64,000 nt of DNA from Sphaerochaetaceae bacterium (GTDB lineage Bacteria; Spirochaetota; Spirochaetia; Sphaerochaetales; Sphaerochaetaceae): assembly GCA_028532915.1 (NCBI GenBank), contig JAQQAI010000094.1:21617-85616 (forward strand). Reading direction: 5' to 3'. Positions 1 through 8,994 of this stretch are shown one piece after another. Every line of letters begins with the position of its first letter. The first letter of the stretch is position 1. Under the pieces are notes generated by a model that saw only the letters and a program-made list of their open reading frames with translations, was not told the origin of the DNA and did no database searches. A program made the position numbers and the translations under genes.

Positions 1-594
1 AGGAACATGACGTTGGTGAAAGCCATCGGAAATCAGGCGCTGTACAGCGGTTATTATAAGGCTGTCAAAGATTATATCCAGCCGATGATCACCTCGCTGG
101 CTGTGGCGACGACACTTTTTTCAATCGAATCGGAAAAGCAGAAGGTCGCGCTGGTGACTGCAGTAGTGTACGGTATCCTCTATATTCTGACGAGTATCGT
201 CTCACGCCGTTCGGCGGCAGTATCCTCGGTTTTTTCTTCAAAGCAGAAGGCCTTGAATGTCTATCTTTTCACCGGAGCTCTCCTGGGGATCTCAAGCACT
301 CTTCTCTATTACAGAAACATCCCTTTGGTTTCCATTCTTTTGTTTTTCGGTATATACATCATTGAGAACCTGAGAAAACCGGTAGGGATAGATTATCTGA
401 CATCGCTGATGAAATCGGAAGTACTCGCTTCTTCCCTAAGTGTTGAAAGTCAGAGCGAGACCCTGTTCGCGGTCCTTTTCTCCCTCCTGATCGGACTGTT
501 CAGCTCTCTGTTTTCGATCGAGATCGCCCTCATCTGTGTCTCAATTCTGATGTTCTTCTTCTCATTTGTGTTCAGGGTAAAAGCTGAAAAGTGA
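1..594 (+). CDS. MFS transporter, C-terminal half (partial at window edge)
   Basis: The reading frame is open from base 1, so the gene starts upstream of the window and the Met at position 7 is internal. The visible ~197 residues hold about six hydrophobic segments with short charged loops, as expected for the second six-helix bundle of a major facilitator superfamily permease. The motif NLRKPVG between helices resembles the MFS loop 10-11 region. The substrate cannot be told. The stop at 592-594 lies about 75 nt before a two-component system, which has its own promoter-like sequence. MFS is an inference from helix layout; another polytopic family is possible. Confidence 0.65.
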   Translation, partial: RNMTLVKAIGNQALYSGYYKAVKDYIQPMITSLAVATTLFSIESEKQKVALVTAVVYGILYILTSIVSRRSAAVSSVFSSKQKALNVYLFTGALLGISSTLLYYRNIPLVSILLFFGIYIIENLRKPVGIDYLTSLMKSEVLASSLSVESQSETLFAVLFSLLIGLFSSLFSIEIALICVSILMFFFSFVFRVKAEK

Positions 595-645
595 AAATTT
601 ACCGTATCTTTACCTACAATTAATTTTCTCTCACTCTAAAATATG

Positions 646-651
646 TATACT
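646..651 (+). promoter_or_regulatory. Candidate -10 box for the two-component operon
   Basis: TATACT lies 18 nt before the start codon of the response regulator, in an AT-rich gap. The upstream -35 is weak. It would give a leader of about 12 nt that just includes the GAGGTGAGAG ribosome binding site. Confidence 0.4.
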
Positions 652-669
652 ATGAACCAGAGGTGAGAG

Positions 670-1380
670 ATGGCAAAGATATTTGTAGTAGAAGATAATG
701 CAGGTCTGAGTGAAGCGATTATTTCCTATTTATCGATAGAGGGACATAACCCCATTTTATTTGACCGGGTAAACGGTGTCGTCGAAGCGGCAGCGATGGC
801 TCAACCTGACCTGATCATCCTTGATGTTATGCTGCCGGACGGGAACGGCTTCAATATTGCTAGAAAGATCAAAGAGGAAGCCGATATCCCTATCATGTTT
901 CTGACCGCCCGGTCGAGTGAGTCAGACAGAATAACAGGCTTCGAACTGGGAGCCGACGATTATGTGGTCAAACCATTTTCAATGAGAGAACTCGTTCTGA
1001 GAGTCCGATCACTCCTTGCCAGAGTGAACAGAAGCACCGCTCAGACGGAAGATCATCATCACCTGTTTATCCATACGGATGAAAAGGGGGTGAAGCATAC
1101 CCTCGAACTCGATGAAGATGCACATACCTGCAGTCAGGACGGAAAAGAGATAAAACTTACTGCGACTGAGTGGAAGATCATATTCTATCTTGCAGTTCAC
1201 CACCACACGCTGATTTCCCGGGAGCAGCTTCTCGGTCAATGTCTGGACTACCTTGCCGAGGGATCCCAGCGTTCGATCAACACCCACATGAAGAATATCA
1301 GGGCGAAGCTGGAGCAGGTCAACTGGGTAGAAACGGTCAGGGGGTTCGGATACCGGTTCATTGGAGAAAATGATAAATGA
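670..1380 (+). CDS. OmpR/PhoB-family response regulator
   Basis: The 236-residue protein has an N-terminal receiver domain (about 1-118) with the acidic pair E8/D9, phospho-acceptor D52 in LDVMLPDG, switch T79 and K101 in VKPF. A C-terminal winged-helix domain (about 140-232) ends in the usual ETVRGFGYRF strand. It should bind DNA when phosphorylated by the kinase encoded next. GAGGTGAGAG sits just upstream of the ATG. Its stop codon overlaps the kinase start (ATGA). A histidine-rich stretch (DHHHLFIH) lies in the linker. The regulated genes are unknown; the downstream large lipoprotein is convergent, so it is not co-transcribed. Confidence 0.95.
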   Translation: MAKIFVVEDNAGLSEAIISYLSIEGHNPILFDRVNGVVEAAAMAQPDLIILDVMLPDGNGFNIARKIKEEADIPIMFLTARSSESDRITGFELGADDYVVKPFSMRELVLRVRSLLARVNRSTAQTEDHHHLFIHTDEKGVKHTLELDEDAHTCSQDGKEIKLTATEWKIIFYLAVHHHTLISREQLLGQCLDYLAEGSQRSINTHMKNIRAKLEQVNWVETVRGFGYRFIGENDK

Positions 1381-2675
1381 CAATTGTTAAAAAGACCTTC
1401 CTTGTATTCATCATCGCATTCATTGTTCAGCTGACTGTCATTTCATCATTCATCTATTTCGGATTCAACCGTTCAGCATCCATGTGGAAGAATATCAGGG
1501 AGGAGCAGGCGTATGAAGCGGTAGTCGATGTTCTTCAGAAAGATGAGAATGTCGTGATCGAATTTCCCGGTCCCATCGCCGTGTTCGATTCCGATATGAA
1601 CATCGTCCATACAAATCAGTTCGATCCTCTCGGGAAAAAAGAGTTCAAAGGCGGTGATGCGCCGCTTGTTCCTGTTTTTGTGGAAGATACACTCATCGGT
1701 TACTACCAGATACGTCCGACTAACTTTGATGATGACACGGCGAACCGGGCCCTCCTGTCCGCGATGAGCAGAATTCTTATCCTCGCTCTCTTCGTCTCTC
1801 TCATCGTATCGATTCTGGCCGCCCTCTACTTTTCCAAGACGATCAGTCGTCCTGCAGATAAACTCGCCGCTCAACTGCGCGGCATGAAGAACGGCGAGAT
1901 GGATGATCCTGTTAGGATAAAAGGGGGAACTGAACTGGTGAATATCGCCGAGGCTGTAGAACAGCTGCGCCTGCAGATCGTCCATGAACAGAATCTCAGA
2001 GCACAGTGGGGTCAGGATATCGCACACGACCTGCGTACTCCGATAGCATCGATAAGAGCTCAGCTGGAGGGGATGAGCGATAATATACTGGAACCTTCCA
2101 CTCAGCGATTCGAAGCGATGCTCGGTGAACTGATGAGAATAGGTAATCTGATAAATGATCTTGAGACCCTTATGATGCTTGAATCACCCGAGATCGCCGT
2201 CCATCCTACTTTGATCGATATCCCCCAGCTTTTCGATGTTCTCCGTCAGAGATTCACCCATATATTCGGAGAGAAACAGTTATCGTTCTCCTCATATGCC
2301 GGTTTCGAGACTCTTCGCGGTGACGAATCTCTGCTGCGCAGAGCTCTATCCAACCTGTTGAGCAATGCCTACCGCTACAGTGATGAGGGAAGCACCGTAA
2401 CAATGAGAGCCTATGAGAATGAAGATGGTTTCAATATAGGAGTTCACAACTGGGGAGTTGTGATAACAGAGGAAGAGAAGGAGAAGATCTTCAACCGTCT
2501 CTACCGGGGAGAGTTCGCAAGGAAAACCCCGGGCTCCGGTCTCGGACTCACGATAGTATATCAGATTGCACAGCTTCATCAAGCTAGCGTGAGTGTCGAC
2601 AGCGGGCCGGAGAGGGGTACAGTGTTTACATTGACATTCCCGCATTCTAATAGTCATTCAGACGAAGAAGCATAA
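1377..2675 (+). CDS. Membrane sensor histidine kinase
   Basis: 432 residues: transmembrane helix 1 (about 7-29), a periplasmic sensor segment of about 100 residues, transmembrane helix 2 (about 131-152), a HAMP linker, then a HisKA domain with phospho-acceptor H217 in DIAHDLRTP. A HATPase domain follows with an N box (NLLSNAYRYSDEG) and a glycine-rich GSGLGL box. The start overlaps the regulator stop, so the two are translationally coupled and form a cognate pair. The signal sensed cannot be predicted. The 3' end overlaps the convergent lipoprotein gene by 29 bp, so there is no room for a separate terminator. Confidence 0.95.
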   Translation: MTIVKKTFLVFIIAFIVQLTVISSFIYFGFNRSASMWKNIREEQAYEAVVDVLQKDENVVIEFPGPIAVFDSDMNIVHTNQFDPLGKKEFKGGDAPLVPVFVEDTLIGYYQIRPTNFDDDTANRALLSAMSRILILALFVSLIVSILAALYFSKTISRPADKLAAQLRGMKNGEMDDPVRIKGGTELVNIAEAVEQLRLQIVHEQNLRAQWGQDIAHDLRTPIASIRAQLEGMSDNILEPSTQRFEAMLGELMRIGNLINDLETLMMLESPEIAVHPTLIDIPQLFDVLRQRFTHIFGEKQLSFSSYAGFETLRGDESLLRRALSNLLSNAYRYSDEGSTVTMRAYENEDGFNIGVHNWGVVITEEEKEKIFNRLYRGEFARKTPGSGLGLTIVYQIAQLHQASVSVDSGPERGTVFTLTFPHSNSHSDEEA

Positions 2676-4695
2676 GCTGGGAAGACCCTGACAGACTGAG
2701 CATGTTCCCTTTGGGAGAGTAATCAATCTGTATCTGCTGCAGGGAGGGAATCTGTATCTCTTCAGAGCTGTAGGAAGGTACTCCCCCCAGCAGCGAGAAG
2801 GATGCCAGCACGTATTGCGATGTGCTGTTGATGCTCCATCCCTTATTGTAGAGATTGTTGTAGGCGATGTTGTGCAGGTGTTCATCAAATGTGGTCACCT
2901 GTTCGACATATTCGTAAAAACCGCTGCCGGGGTTTGATGCATAGACGAATAATCCGTTGTCTGTGAGGACATGGGCTTTACCGTCCACCATAGTCACCAT
3001 CTCAAGGTTTCCGTGTGAAGAAGAGATCATATTGTTGCTTTCGAAATTCAATACAGGATTTCCGTAATAGTCGTAGCCGATCGAATATGTGTGGAACGTA
3101 TCGTTCGGTGATGATGTGACGATCAAAGTGGAATTATCATTGGAGATCCGAAGATCTGAACACTCTTCTATCGTGTAGAAGAACTGTCCCAGCGGAATCT
3201 GGTTATAGACAGAGATAGTCTGTTCACTGTACGGCAGAATGTAGGTATTCTTATCCTGTCTGTCTACGAAAAAAAGGGTGTTGTTCGCATCGTCGATCAC
3301 CGCATTCGTTATCGATGAGGACCAGGACGCCGTAGAAGGATCGAAAGATGCTATCTTGTTCAATGTCGCTGAATCGCTGTCATAAGAGTAGGCGACGACT
3401 ATACCGAGATTCTTCGCGGTGGTGAATATGATATCTTCGGCACTGTCGGCTGTGATATCGGTGATCCCCTGGGTAGGATGTGAATCGGATGCTACACTCA
3501 CACCGCTTTCGTTCTTCGGATAGTTCTGAAGCACCATCAGCGTGTCGTTGACTATTTCGCAGATCTGAAGCCCCTGTGAACTCGCAAGCAGTATCCTTCC
3601 GTCCCGCAGAAATTCGCTGTCACTCACATTCTGAAGATAATAGGGATTATCAGCAGCATCGACATCAGATGTGGTCAGATGAGAGACGACAACCGGTAAT
3701 CCTCCATTCGGGGTCACAGAGGCTCTGAATTTTTTTGTTGAAGAACCCATATTTCCGATAAGGGGGCCTTCCGCCACCGCATCAAGCCTGTGATGTCCCG
3801 TATACGTGGAAAACTGAACAGATTCTCCTGTCGCTAAATACTCTCCATCAAGATACCATGCCACCTGATAATTCTTTTCCCCTTGATATTGATCGGTGAA
3901 GGTCGCCTCTACGATTGTATTTGGGAGAATCACATCGTCGATCCCGGTAATCTCTCCCTCGATCATTTTCCCGATAGATGAATGGATGGTCAGTCCCGTT
4001 GCCTCGGGAGCGGCAGTCTCCACGTTCAGTTCGATCTCTGCGACTGTGGTCTTGTCATCGAGGATCCTAATGACATCGATTCCTCCCGCGATCTTGACTC
4101 CTTCACTGTAGAGACTGTAGTGAATTTCGTAGATACCAGCATCGAGCTGCGTTTCATAGACAGCAGAGGAACTTCCTTCATAGATGATGATATCGTCGCT
4201 GATATCGACCGATTCTCCTCCCTGGACTGTCAGAGTCGACTCGATGGTGATTCCCCCGAATACCTCATCTCCCCAGCTGAAGCCCGCCTGCAGCGTTCCT
4301 CTTCCGATGAGTGTATCGACAGAGATATCGACTACATTTTCTCTGGTGGAGAGAAGGAAGGTCGTCTCTCCTTTTGCGATCGGAGTTCCCTGCTGGTTGA
4401 TCCCGGTGACTTTCAACTCCCATGTTCCGATCATAAGACCGTTGATGTCGACCTGAGAACTGCCAGTGGTGATGGAAAAGGTCTGATCATTGGGACCTTC
4501 TCCTTCGATGATGTACCCGAAGATATCGAGCCCTTCTCCCGCCGGTGAATAGAGACTCCGGGTGTTCATCTGCTGACTGATCTTTTCGTTCAGTCTCACT
4601 CTCATGGTGATTCGACTCTCTTCTGTATTGCAGCCTGCAAGAGCGAATGCAGCAAGAAGAAGAGTGATTAGTTTGATAACAGTGTATTTTTTCAT
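2647..4695 (-). CDS. Large hypothetical lipoprotein
   Basis: I chose the ATG at 4695 because GGAGGTGCAT precedes it on the minus strand; an ATG 15 nt upstream lacks a ribosome binding site. The 682-residue product begins with a lipoprotein signal (FALAGC, lipidated Cys near residue 21). The middle contains Ig-like or bacterial surface-type beta segments (TVEATFTDQYQGEKNYQVAWYLDGEYL). The C-terminal ~320 residues have repeated short beta motifs such as DGRILLASSQGLQIC, suggesting a beta-propeller. It is likely exported and membrane-anchored. I do not recognise a named family. It lies divergently from the EIIA/antiporter pair. Confidence 0.8.
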   Translation of the reverse strand: MKKYTVIKLITLLLAAFALAGCNTEESRITMRVRLNEKISQQMNTRSLYSPAGEGLDIFGYIIEGEGPNDQTFSITTGSSQVDINGLMIGTWELKVTGINQQGTPIAKGETTFLLSTRENVVDISVDTLIGRGTLQAGFSWGDEVFGGITIESTLTVQGGESVDISDDIIIYEGSSSAVYETQLDAGIYEIHYSLYSEGVKIAGGIDVIRILDDKTTVAEIELNVETAAPEATGLTIHSSIGKMIEGEITGIDDVILPNTIVEATFTDQYQGEKNYQVAWYLDGEYLATGESVQFSTYTGHHRLDAVAEGPLIGNMGSSTKKFRASVTPNGGLPVVVSHLTTSDVDAADNPYYLQNVSDSEFLRDGRILLASSQGLQICEIVNDTLMVLQNYPKNESGVSVASDSHPTQGITDITADSAEDIIFTTAKNLGIVVAYSYDSDSATLNKIASFDPSTASWSSSITNAVIDDANNTLFFVDRQDKNTYILPYSEQTISVYNQIPLGQFFYTIEECSDLRISNDNSTLIVTSSPNDTFHTYSIGYDYYGNPVLNFESNNMISSSHGNLEMVTMVDGKAHVLTDNGLFVYASNPGSGFYEYVEQVTTFDEHLHNIAYNNLYNKGWSINSTSQYVLASFSLLGGVPSYSSEEIQIPSLQQIQIDYSPKGNMLSLSGSSQLMLLRLNDY

Positions 4696-4745
4696 ATGCA
4701 CCTCCATCAAACAAATCTAATAGCGATTCTTCCTGCTTCACCGTA

Positions 4746-4780
4746 TTGAAACAAAATTGTGATGGTGATATCACATAGAT
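4746..4780 (+). promoter_or_regulatory. Candidate leaderless promoter with dyad, EIIA gene
   Basis: TTGAAA (4746-4751), 17 bp, TATCAC (4769-4774), then 6 nt to the ATG at 4781. No Shine-Dalgarno is present. The -10 match is weak. A dyad TGTGAT-N6-ATCACA (4758-4775) overlaps the -10 and could be an operator; its spacing differs from a classical CRP site. Confidence 0.4.
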
Positions 4781-5233
4781 ATGAAGTTAAGAAATATTTT
4801 GAATCCCGCGGTAATCACAACAGATGTGAAAGGTGCCGACAAAGAGAGCGTCATAAAAGAACTGCTCGATTTGCTGGTAGAAGCCAGAGAGATTCCATCG
4901 GATAAGACCGAACAGGTCTATGAGGATCTGATGGAAAGAGAAAAGAAGATGTCGACAGGAATTCAGCATGGTGTCGCCATACCCCATGCCAAGACGAAAG
5001 TGGTCAAGAATCTTGTCGCCTGCATAGGAATCAAACGTGATGGCGTTGATTTCGCAGCCCTCGACGGAGAGCCCAGCAGAATTTTCATCATGACTCTTTC
5101 TCCCGTTGACAGAGTCGGACCTCATGTCCAGTTTCTGGCTGAGATCAGCATGGTTATCAAGGAAGAGAGTGCAAGGAAAGCACTGCTGGAAGCAAGGACA
5201 GAGAAGGATGTTCTCGCGGTTTTCGGATTATAG
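4781..5233 (+). CDS. EIIA-fructose/Ntr-type PTS protein
   Basis: The 150-residue protein matches a single PTS EIIA type-2 domain (PtsN/FruA-like). The phospho-acceptor is expected to be H69 in GVAIPHAKT. No EIIB or EIIC is nearby, so it is probably regulatory and not part of a sugar transporter. The stop is 9 nt before a cation/proton antiporter gene that has its own AGGGAGATAGT ribosome binding site, so the two are co-transcribed. The likely role is control of ion transport by PTS phosphorylation state; that is inference from the pairing. The start has no Shine-Dalgarno. Confidence 0.85.
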   Translation: MKLRNILNPAVITTDVKGADKESVIKELLDLLVEAREIPSDKTEQVYEDLMEREKKMSTGIQHGVAIPHAKTKVVKNLVACIGIKRDGVDFAALDGEPSRIFIMTLSPVDRVGPHVQFLAEISMVIKEESARKALLEARTEKDVLAVFGL

Positions 5234-5242
5234 GGAGATAGT

Positions 5243-6856
5243 ATGGCTCATGAAATGATGTTGTTGGCGTTGCAGTTCGGGGTGATCCTCGTCTCAACGA
5301 AACTGGTAGGGTGGCTTTTCAGCCAGAAACTGAATCAGCCGAAGGTACTTGGTGAACTTGTCGCAGGTATGATAATCGGCCCGTACGTGCTGGGCGCAAT
5401 TCCCCTCGGTGCATTGGGGCCTCTTTTCCCTGCGGTAGAGGGAACGGTTCCCGTCTCTCCCGAACTGTATGGAATCGCCACTATAGGTTCAATTTTTCTT
5501 CTGTTCAATTCCGGTCTTGAGACAGATCTTCCGACTTTCCTGAAATTCAGCGGCAAGGCGACGGTCGTCGGTCTCGGTGGCGTAGTATTATCATTTCTGC
5601 TGGGAGCAGAGGCGACAGTATTACTTCACAGTGAAGTTCATTCGATCATGGATCCGGAGGCGCTCTTTCTCGGTACAATCTGTACGGCAACCTCCATCGG
5701 TATCACGGCAAGGATACTGGGAGAGACGAAAAAGATCTCCACTCCGGAAGGAGTCACGATCCTTGCGGCCGCCGTTCTCGACGATGTCATCAGCATCATC
5801 CTGCTTTCTGTGGTAGTCGGAGTCGCTTCGGTCGAACTGGGAGGAGGGACGATCGCCTGGTCAAGCATCGGGTTCGTCGCTCTCAAAGCTGTAGGATTCT
5901 GGGCATTGTGTATGGTCGTCGGGATCTTATCCGCTCCGTATTTGACAAAGGGAATGAAAAGACTTGAATCGCTCGCTCTGATCACCGAGCTTTCATTCGG
6001 ACTTGCCCTTCTGCTGGCGGGACTGTCGGAGATGGCCGGTCTCGCAATGATCATCGGAGCCTATATCGCCGGGTTGAGTTTCAGCCAGACAGATGTCGCC
6101 CATGAGATAACAGAAAGGATCAAGAATGTCAGTGATTTCTTCGTTCCGGTATTCTTCGCTGTAATGGGAATGATGGTCGATTTCTCCGCACTTAAGAGCG
6201 TTCTCGTCTTCGGAATAATATTCTCGATTGTAGCCTTTCTTGGAAAACTGCTCGGTTGCGGTCTTCCCGCTTTAGCTATCGGTTTCAATGCGAAAGGAGC
6301 TTTCAGAATCGGTGCCGGCATGCTGCCGAGAGGAGAGGTTACCTTGATCGTCGCCGGTATCGGACTGGCAAGCGGCGCCATCGGTCCCGATCTGTTCGGT
6401 GTTGCCGTCATGACCATGCTGCTTGCATCGGTCGCAGCTCCCCCCCTTCTCATAACCGCCTTCAAAGGAGGTTCCGGTTATCGTAAGGAACTGGTAAGTT
6501 CAACTGAAGACGATCTGGTTACGATAGCACTTGAACTGCCTTCGTACAGGGCTGCCGATTTCGTGCGCAAGTCACTGGCGGATTCCTTTTATCAGGAAGG
6601 GTTCTTCATCAAACGTGTCGAGGGAACACGTCAGGTCTGGCAGGTGAGGAAAGATGACATGATCTTCATGATGAAAGTAAAGGATACATTGCTTGAAATC
6701 AGCGGGAAGCGGGAGAATGAGGCCTTTGTCAGACTGATGATGGTCGAGACCATGGTCGATTTCAAAGAATTCGCAGCAAGTCTGAAGAGCCTTGATCAGA
6801 ATGACATGATGGGGGCCGGACTGCTGATGAACATGTTTGCTCAAACGGACAAATAG
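5243..6856 (+). CDS. CPA2-family monovalent cation/proton antiporter
   Basis: The 537-residue integral membrane protein has about 12-13 helices in residues 1-405, with the Na+/H+ exchanger domain signature including NSGLETDL (near residue 90) and paired acidic residues in AAAVLDDVIS. It resembles KefB/NapA-type antiporters. A cytoplasmic tail of about 130 residues follows helix 13; it does not look like a standard RCK/TrkA-N nucleotide-binding domain, having no GxGxxG. It would exchange Na+ or K+ for protons at the inner membrane. Its coupling to an EIIA-like gene hints at PTS control. The 3' end nearly abuts the convergent DUF2156 gene. Confidence 0.88.
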   Translation: MAHEMMLLALQFGVILVSTKLVGWLFSQKLNQPKVLGELVAGMIIGPYVLGAIPLGALGPLFPAVEGTVPVSPELYGIATIGSIFLLFNSGLETDLPTFLKFSGKATVVGLGGVVLSFLLGAEATVLLHSEVHSIMDPEALFLGTICTATSIGITARILGETKKISTPEGVTILAAAVLDDVISIILLSVVVGVASVELGGGTIAWSSIGFVALKAVGFWALCMVVGILSAPYLTKGMKRLESLALITELSFGLALLLAGLSEMAGLAMIIGAYIAGLSFSQTDVAHEITERIKNVSDFFVPVFFAVMGMMVDFSALKSVLVFGIIFSIVAFLGKLLGCGLPALAIGFNAKGAFRIGAGMLPRGEVTLIVAGIGLASGAIGPDLFGVAVMTMLLASVAAPPLLITAFKGGSGYRKELVSSTEDDLVTIALELPSYRAADFVRKSLADSFYQEGFFIKRVEGTRQVWQVRKDDMIFMMKVKDTLLEISGKRENEAFVRLMMVETMVDFKEFAASLKSLDQNDMMGAGLLMNMFAQTDK

Positions 6857-6858
6857 GT

Positions 6859-7800
6859 CTAGTCCAGTCGTATCTTATATTTCATCAGCAGGGAACTGGG
6901 CTGGTAGGTCATCTTGGCCTGACGCAGCCCGGGGATCCCGAGATCCTGTTCTCTGTTGATCTCTTTGACAGATTCGTTCAATTCGGAAGCAAAGGCTCTG
7001 TTGATATACTGGTACACTCCTTTATATTGAGTCAGAGCCTTCTCTATATGGATGATAAACCGGTTGTTCTCATCGTTTTCTCCGAGTGTGAAAGCGATGG
7101 GAGTATCCCCGCTGTAGAGGACTGATCCGCACAGACCGAGTTTCTCCTGATAATCAATTGCAAGTTTCGTCGCCTCAAGATCTTCAACGGAAGATCTGTT
7201 TTCCGCCCATTTTTCAAGAACCTCCAGCATATCTTCTTTCGGAGCGACATTCGAAGGAAGCAGGATCCTCTCAGGATGTTCTTTCATGAACTTGTTCACA
7301 TGAGCCATCTTCTTGTGAAGGACCTGACCTGTCAGTTCGATAAGAGCTTTCTTTTCATATATATAATCGGCATTATCCCGATCCTCCTGAACAGAAAGTC
7401 CATCTGACAGGCTCTGAATCCCTTCGTTCCAGCTCGAAACGTTCTGCGGTGCGATCGTGTTGATTTCGCTTACCATACCCGATAACCGTGCGAAAAGCCT
7501 TCTTCCCGGGAATCCTCCGGGGAGCATAGCGAACAGTTCCTGCGTTCCGCCTGAAAACTGCTTTCCGATGATGAGATATTGTGTCGATCCTTCTGCGTCT
7601 TTATACGAGCTGACCCGGTAATCCCTCTTCTTTGTGAAAGGAAAAAGTGAAGCCATGGAAAACTCACTGATACCGAATCTGTTGGAAAGCAGATAAGGCT
7701 GAAGCAGTTCGAAATGTTCAATATTCAAAGGTGCGGTATTAGGAAAATCTGGTATCTGTCGCATAGGATGTAAGATACTTAAAACCTTTTGAACTGACAA
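6859..7800 (-). CDS. DUF2156 / LPG-synthase C-terminal-like protein
   Basis: The 313-residue soluble protein resembles the GNAT-like domain of phosphatidylglycerol lysyltransferases (DUF2156), most clearly in EKKALIELTGQVLHKKMAHV and the later NNRFIIHIEKAL. It has no membrane segments, so it would be a stand-alone acyl- or aminoacyl-transferase-like protein; the substrate is unknown. The start is uncertain. This frame begins with TTG at 7800 or ATG at 7764, neither with a ribosome binding site. An ideal AAGGAGA-N6-ATG lies at 7814 but is out of frame by one base across a run of four G (7801-7804). Confidence 0.75.
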   Translation of the reverse strand: MSVQKVLSILHPMRQIPDFPNTAPLNIEHFELLQPYLLSNRFGISEFSMASLFPFTKKRDYRVSSYKDAEGSTQYLIIGKQFSGGTQELFAMLPGGFPGRRLFARLSGMVSEINTIAPQNVSSWNEGIQSLSDGLSVQEDRDNADYIYEKKALIELTGQVLHKKMAHVNKFMKEHPERILLPSNVAPKEDMLEVLEKWAENRSSVEDLEATKLAIDYQEKLGLCGSVLYSGDTPIAFTLGENDENNRFIIHIEKALTQYKGVYQYINRAFASELNESVKEINREQDLGIPGLRQAKMTYQPSSLLMKYKIRLD

Positions 7801-7807
7801 GGGGCTA

Positions 7808-7843
7808 CTGGCATCTTAAGTCTCCTTTTGATATAGTTCCAGC
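7808..7843 (+). promoter_or_regulatory. Candidate leaderless promoter, 7844 gene
   Basis: CTGGCA (7808-7813), 18 bp, TATAGT (7832-7837), then 6 nt to the ATG at 7844. There is no Shine-Dalgarno before the ATG. The promoter overlaps the translation start of the divergent DUF2156 gene. Confidence 0.55.
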
Positions 7844-8338
7844 ATGAAGAATCTAATGAAAGTCTTATTACTCCTTCTTTTTGCGGTGGTCGTGTTCATT
7901 CCGAACAACAGTATAGCTGCCTGGGCTTACTGGTCACTGTTCGTTCTCATGTTCGTGATCCTTTTCATATACTACCGGGTGACTTATTACGTGAGTGAAG
8001 CGAACGTTCTTGAGACTGTAGAGACACCGATTGACTACTCCTGTTTCTGTGCGAAAGTCCCCCCCATGTCGAATGAAGACCTCGTCAGAGGTCGGATGGT
8101 TATTACCGGAGGGCAGATGCATCTCTATCAGAAAGGAATAAAAAAAGGGGAGAAGATCTCACATGTGTTCCAACGTGACATATCCCAGATAGCCCGTATA
8201 GAGACCGGAAAGGTCGTCGGCCTCCGTCACGGCCTGATCTTTACACTGACCGATGGAAGACAGGACCTCTTCGTGATCACCCGTTATCAGAAAGTATATG
8301 ATGAAATCGTGAGCACTTTGGGTTGGAGCAGTAACTGA
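7844..8338 (+). CDS. Small membrane protein with cytoplasmic domain
   Basis: The 164-residue protein begins with two closely spaced hydrophobic helices (about 5-22 and 26-44). A mostly beta domain of about 115 residues follows, containing RGRMVITGGQMHLYQKG and HVFQRDISQIARIETGKVVG, reminiscent of a PH-like/bPH fold. I do not recognise a named family. The start has no ribosome binding site but has a -10 box 6 nt upstream, so translation is likely leaderless. It is divergent from the DUF2156 gene. Confidence 0.75.
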   Translation: MKNLMKVLLLLLFAVVVFIPNNSIAAWAYWSLFVLMFVILFIYYRVTYYVSEANVLETVETPIDYSCFCAKVPPMSNEDLVRGRMVITGGQMHLYQKGIKKGEKISHVFQRDISQIARIETGKVVGLRHGLIFTLTDGRQDLFVITRYQKVYDEIVSTLGWSSN

Positions 8339-8425
8339 CAATAACAAACTAGTCTAAACAGGCGATTGTTCACCCCCGATGCCGGATGGTACCGTTTCAT
8401 TACCATTTCACGTCGAGGGTTTTTT

Positions 8426-8974
8426 ATGAGCAAACGCACATTCTTCATCATTCTTTTCGCTGTTATATGCCTGTTAAGTGTGAATGCAGAGCAGGTAGCA
8501 GATCTTTATGCGTTTACCGATCTGGCTCTGATTCAATCAGCTTTTATTTCCCATCTATACTGTTCGGCCGGAATCGGTGCGACCGTGGAGAAAGAGCTGT
8601 CGATAGAGATTCCCGTCAGTCTCTATGCCGACACAGGAGGTGGGAATGAGATCCTGCTCGAAAGTTCGGTGAACGTGGTGGTATTCCCGTGGTCGTGTGG
8701 TCCCTATATCTCGCTCTCTCTGATCGATCTGATCGCATTCCTCGGTGACTATGCTCCGAAGGACTCCATCCATTATCTGAGTACGATCGCCTTCGGCTAC
8801 AACTGGGAGGTGAACGACAGATGGGCTGTATCACCACGAGTGACCATACACGATCCGTCTGTGATGTATGAAGAGACCCTTTCGTACATCCGGGGGTTCA
8901 TCCCTACTTTTCCGAAGGTCTCTTTTTCCCTCTACATCCGGTATTCATTCGCAAAATTATCTGCAGAAACATAA
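8426..8974 (+). CDS. Hypothetical exported barrel-like protein
   Basis: I start at ATG 8426, which is preceded by GAGGG and begins a clean signal peptide (MSKRTFF then a hydrophobic core, cleavage near NAEQ). The 60-nt upstream extension of the frame has no ribosome binding site. The mature protein of about 160 residues is rich in alternating hydrophobic beta strands, ending SFSLYIRYSF, suggesting a small outer-membrane barrel. No family recognised. The next lipoprotein gene follows after 20 nt and is probably co-transcribed. Confidence 0.7.
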   Translation: MSKRTFFIILFAVICLLSVNAEQVADLYAFTDLALIQSAFISHLYCSAGIGATVEKELSIEIPVSLYADTGGGNEILLESSVNVVVFPWSCGPYISLSLIDLIAFLGDYAPKDSIHYLSTIAFGYNWEVNDRWAVSPRVTIHDPSVMYEETLSYIRGFIPTFPKVSFSLYIRYSFAKLSAET

Positions 8975-8994
8975 TTCTTGATAAAGGAGAGCTT

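Noticed and set aside
3982..4548. 188-codon frame opposite the large lipoprotein
   Set aside because: No ribosome binding site, Asp/Ser-biased composition typical of a reverse-strand shadow, and the minus-strand gene has a lipoprotein signal.
4758..4775. TGTGAT-N6-ATCACA as a CRP site
   Set aside because: The spacing between TGTGA and TCACA is 8, while CRP sites need 6. It may still be an operator, but not a standard CRP box.
5638..6465. Long antisense open frames within the antiporter gene
   Set aside because: They lie opposite a clearly conserved membrane-protein gene and have no start signals or recognisable domains.
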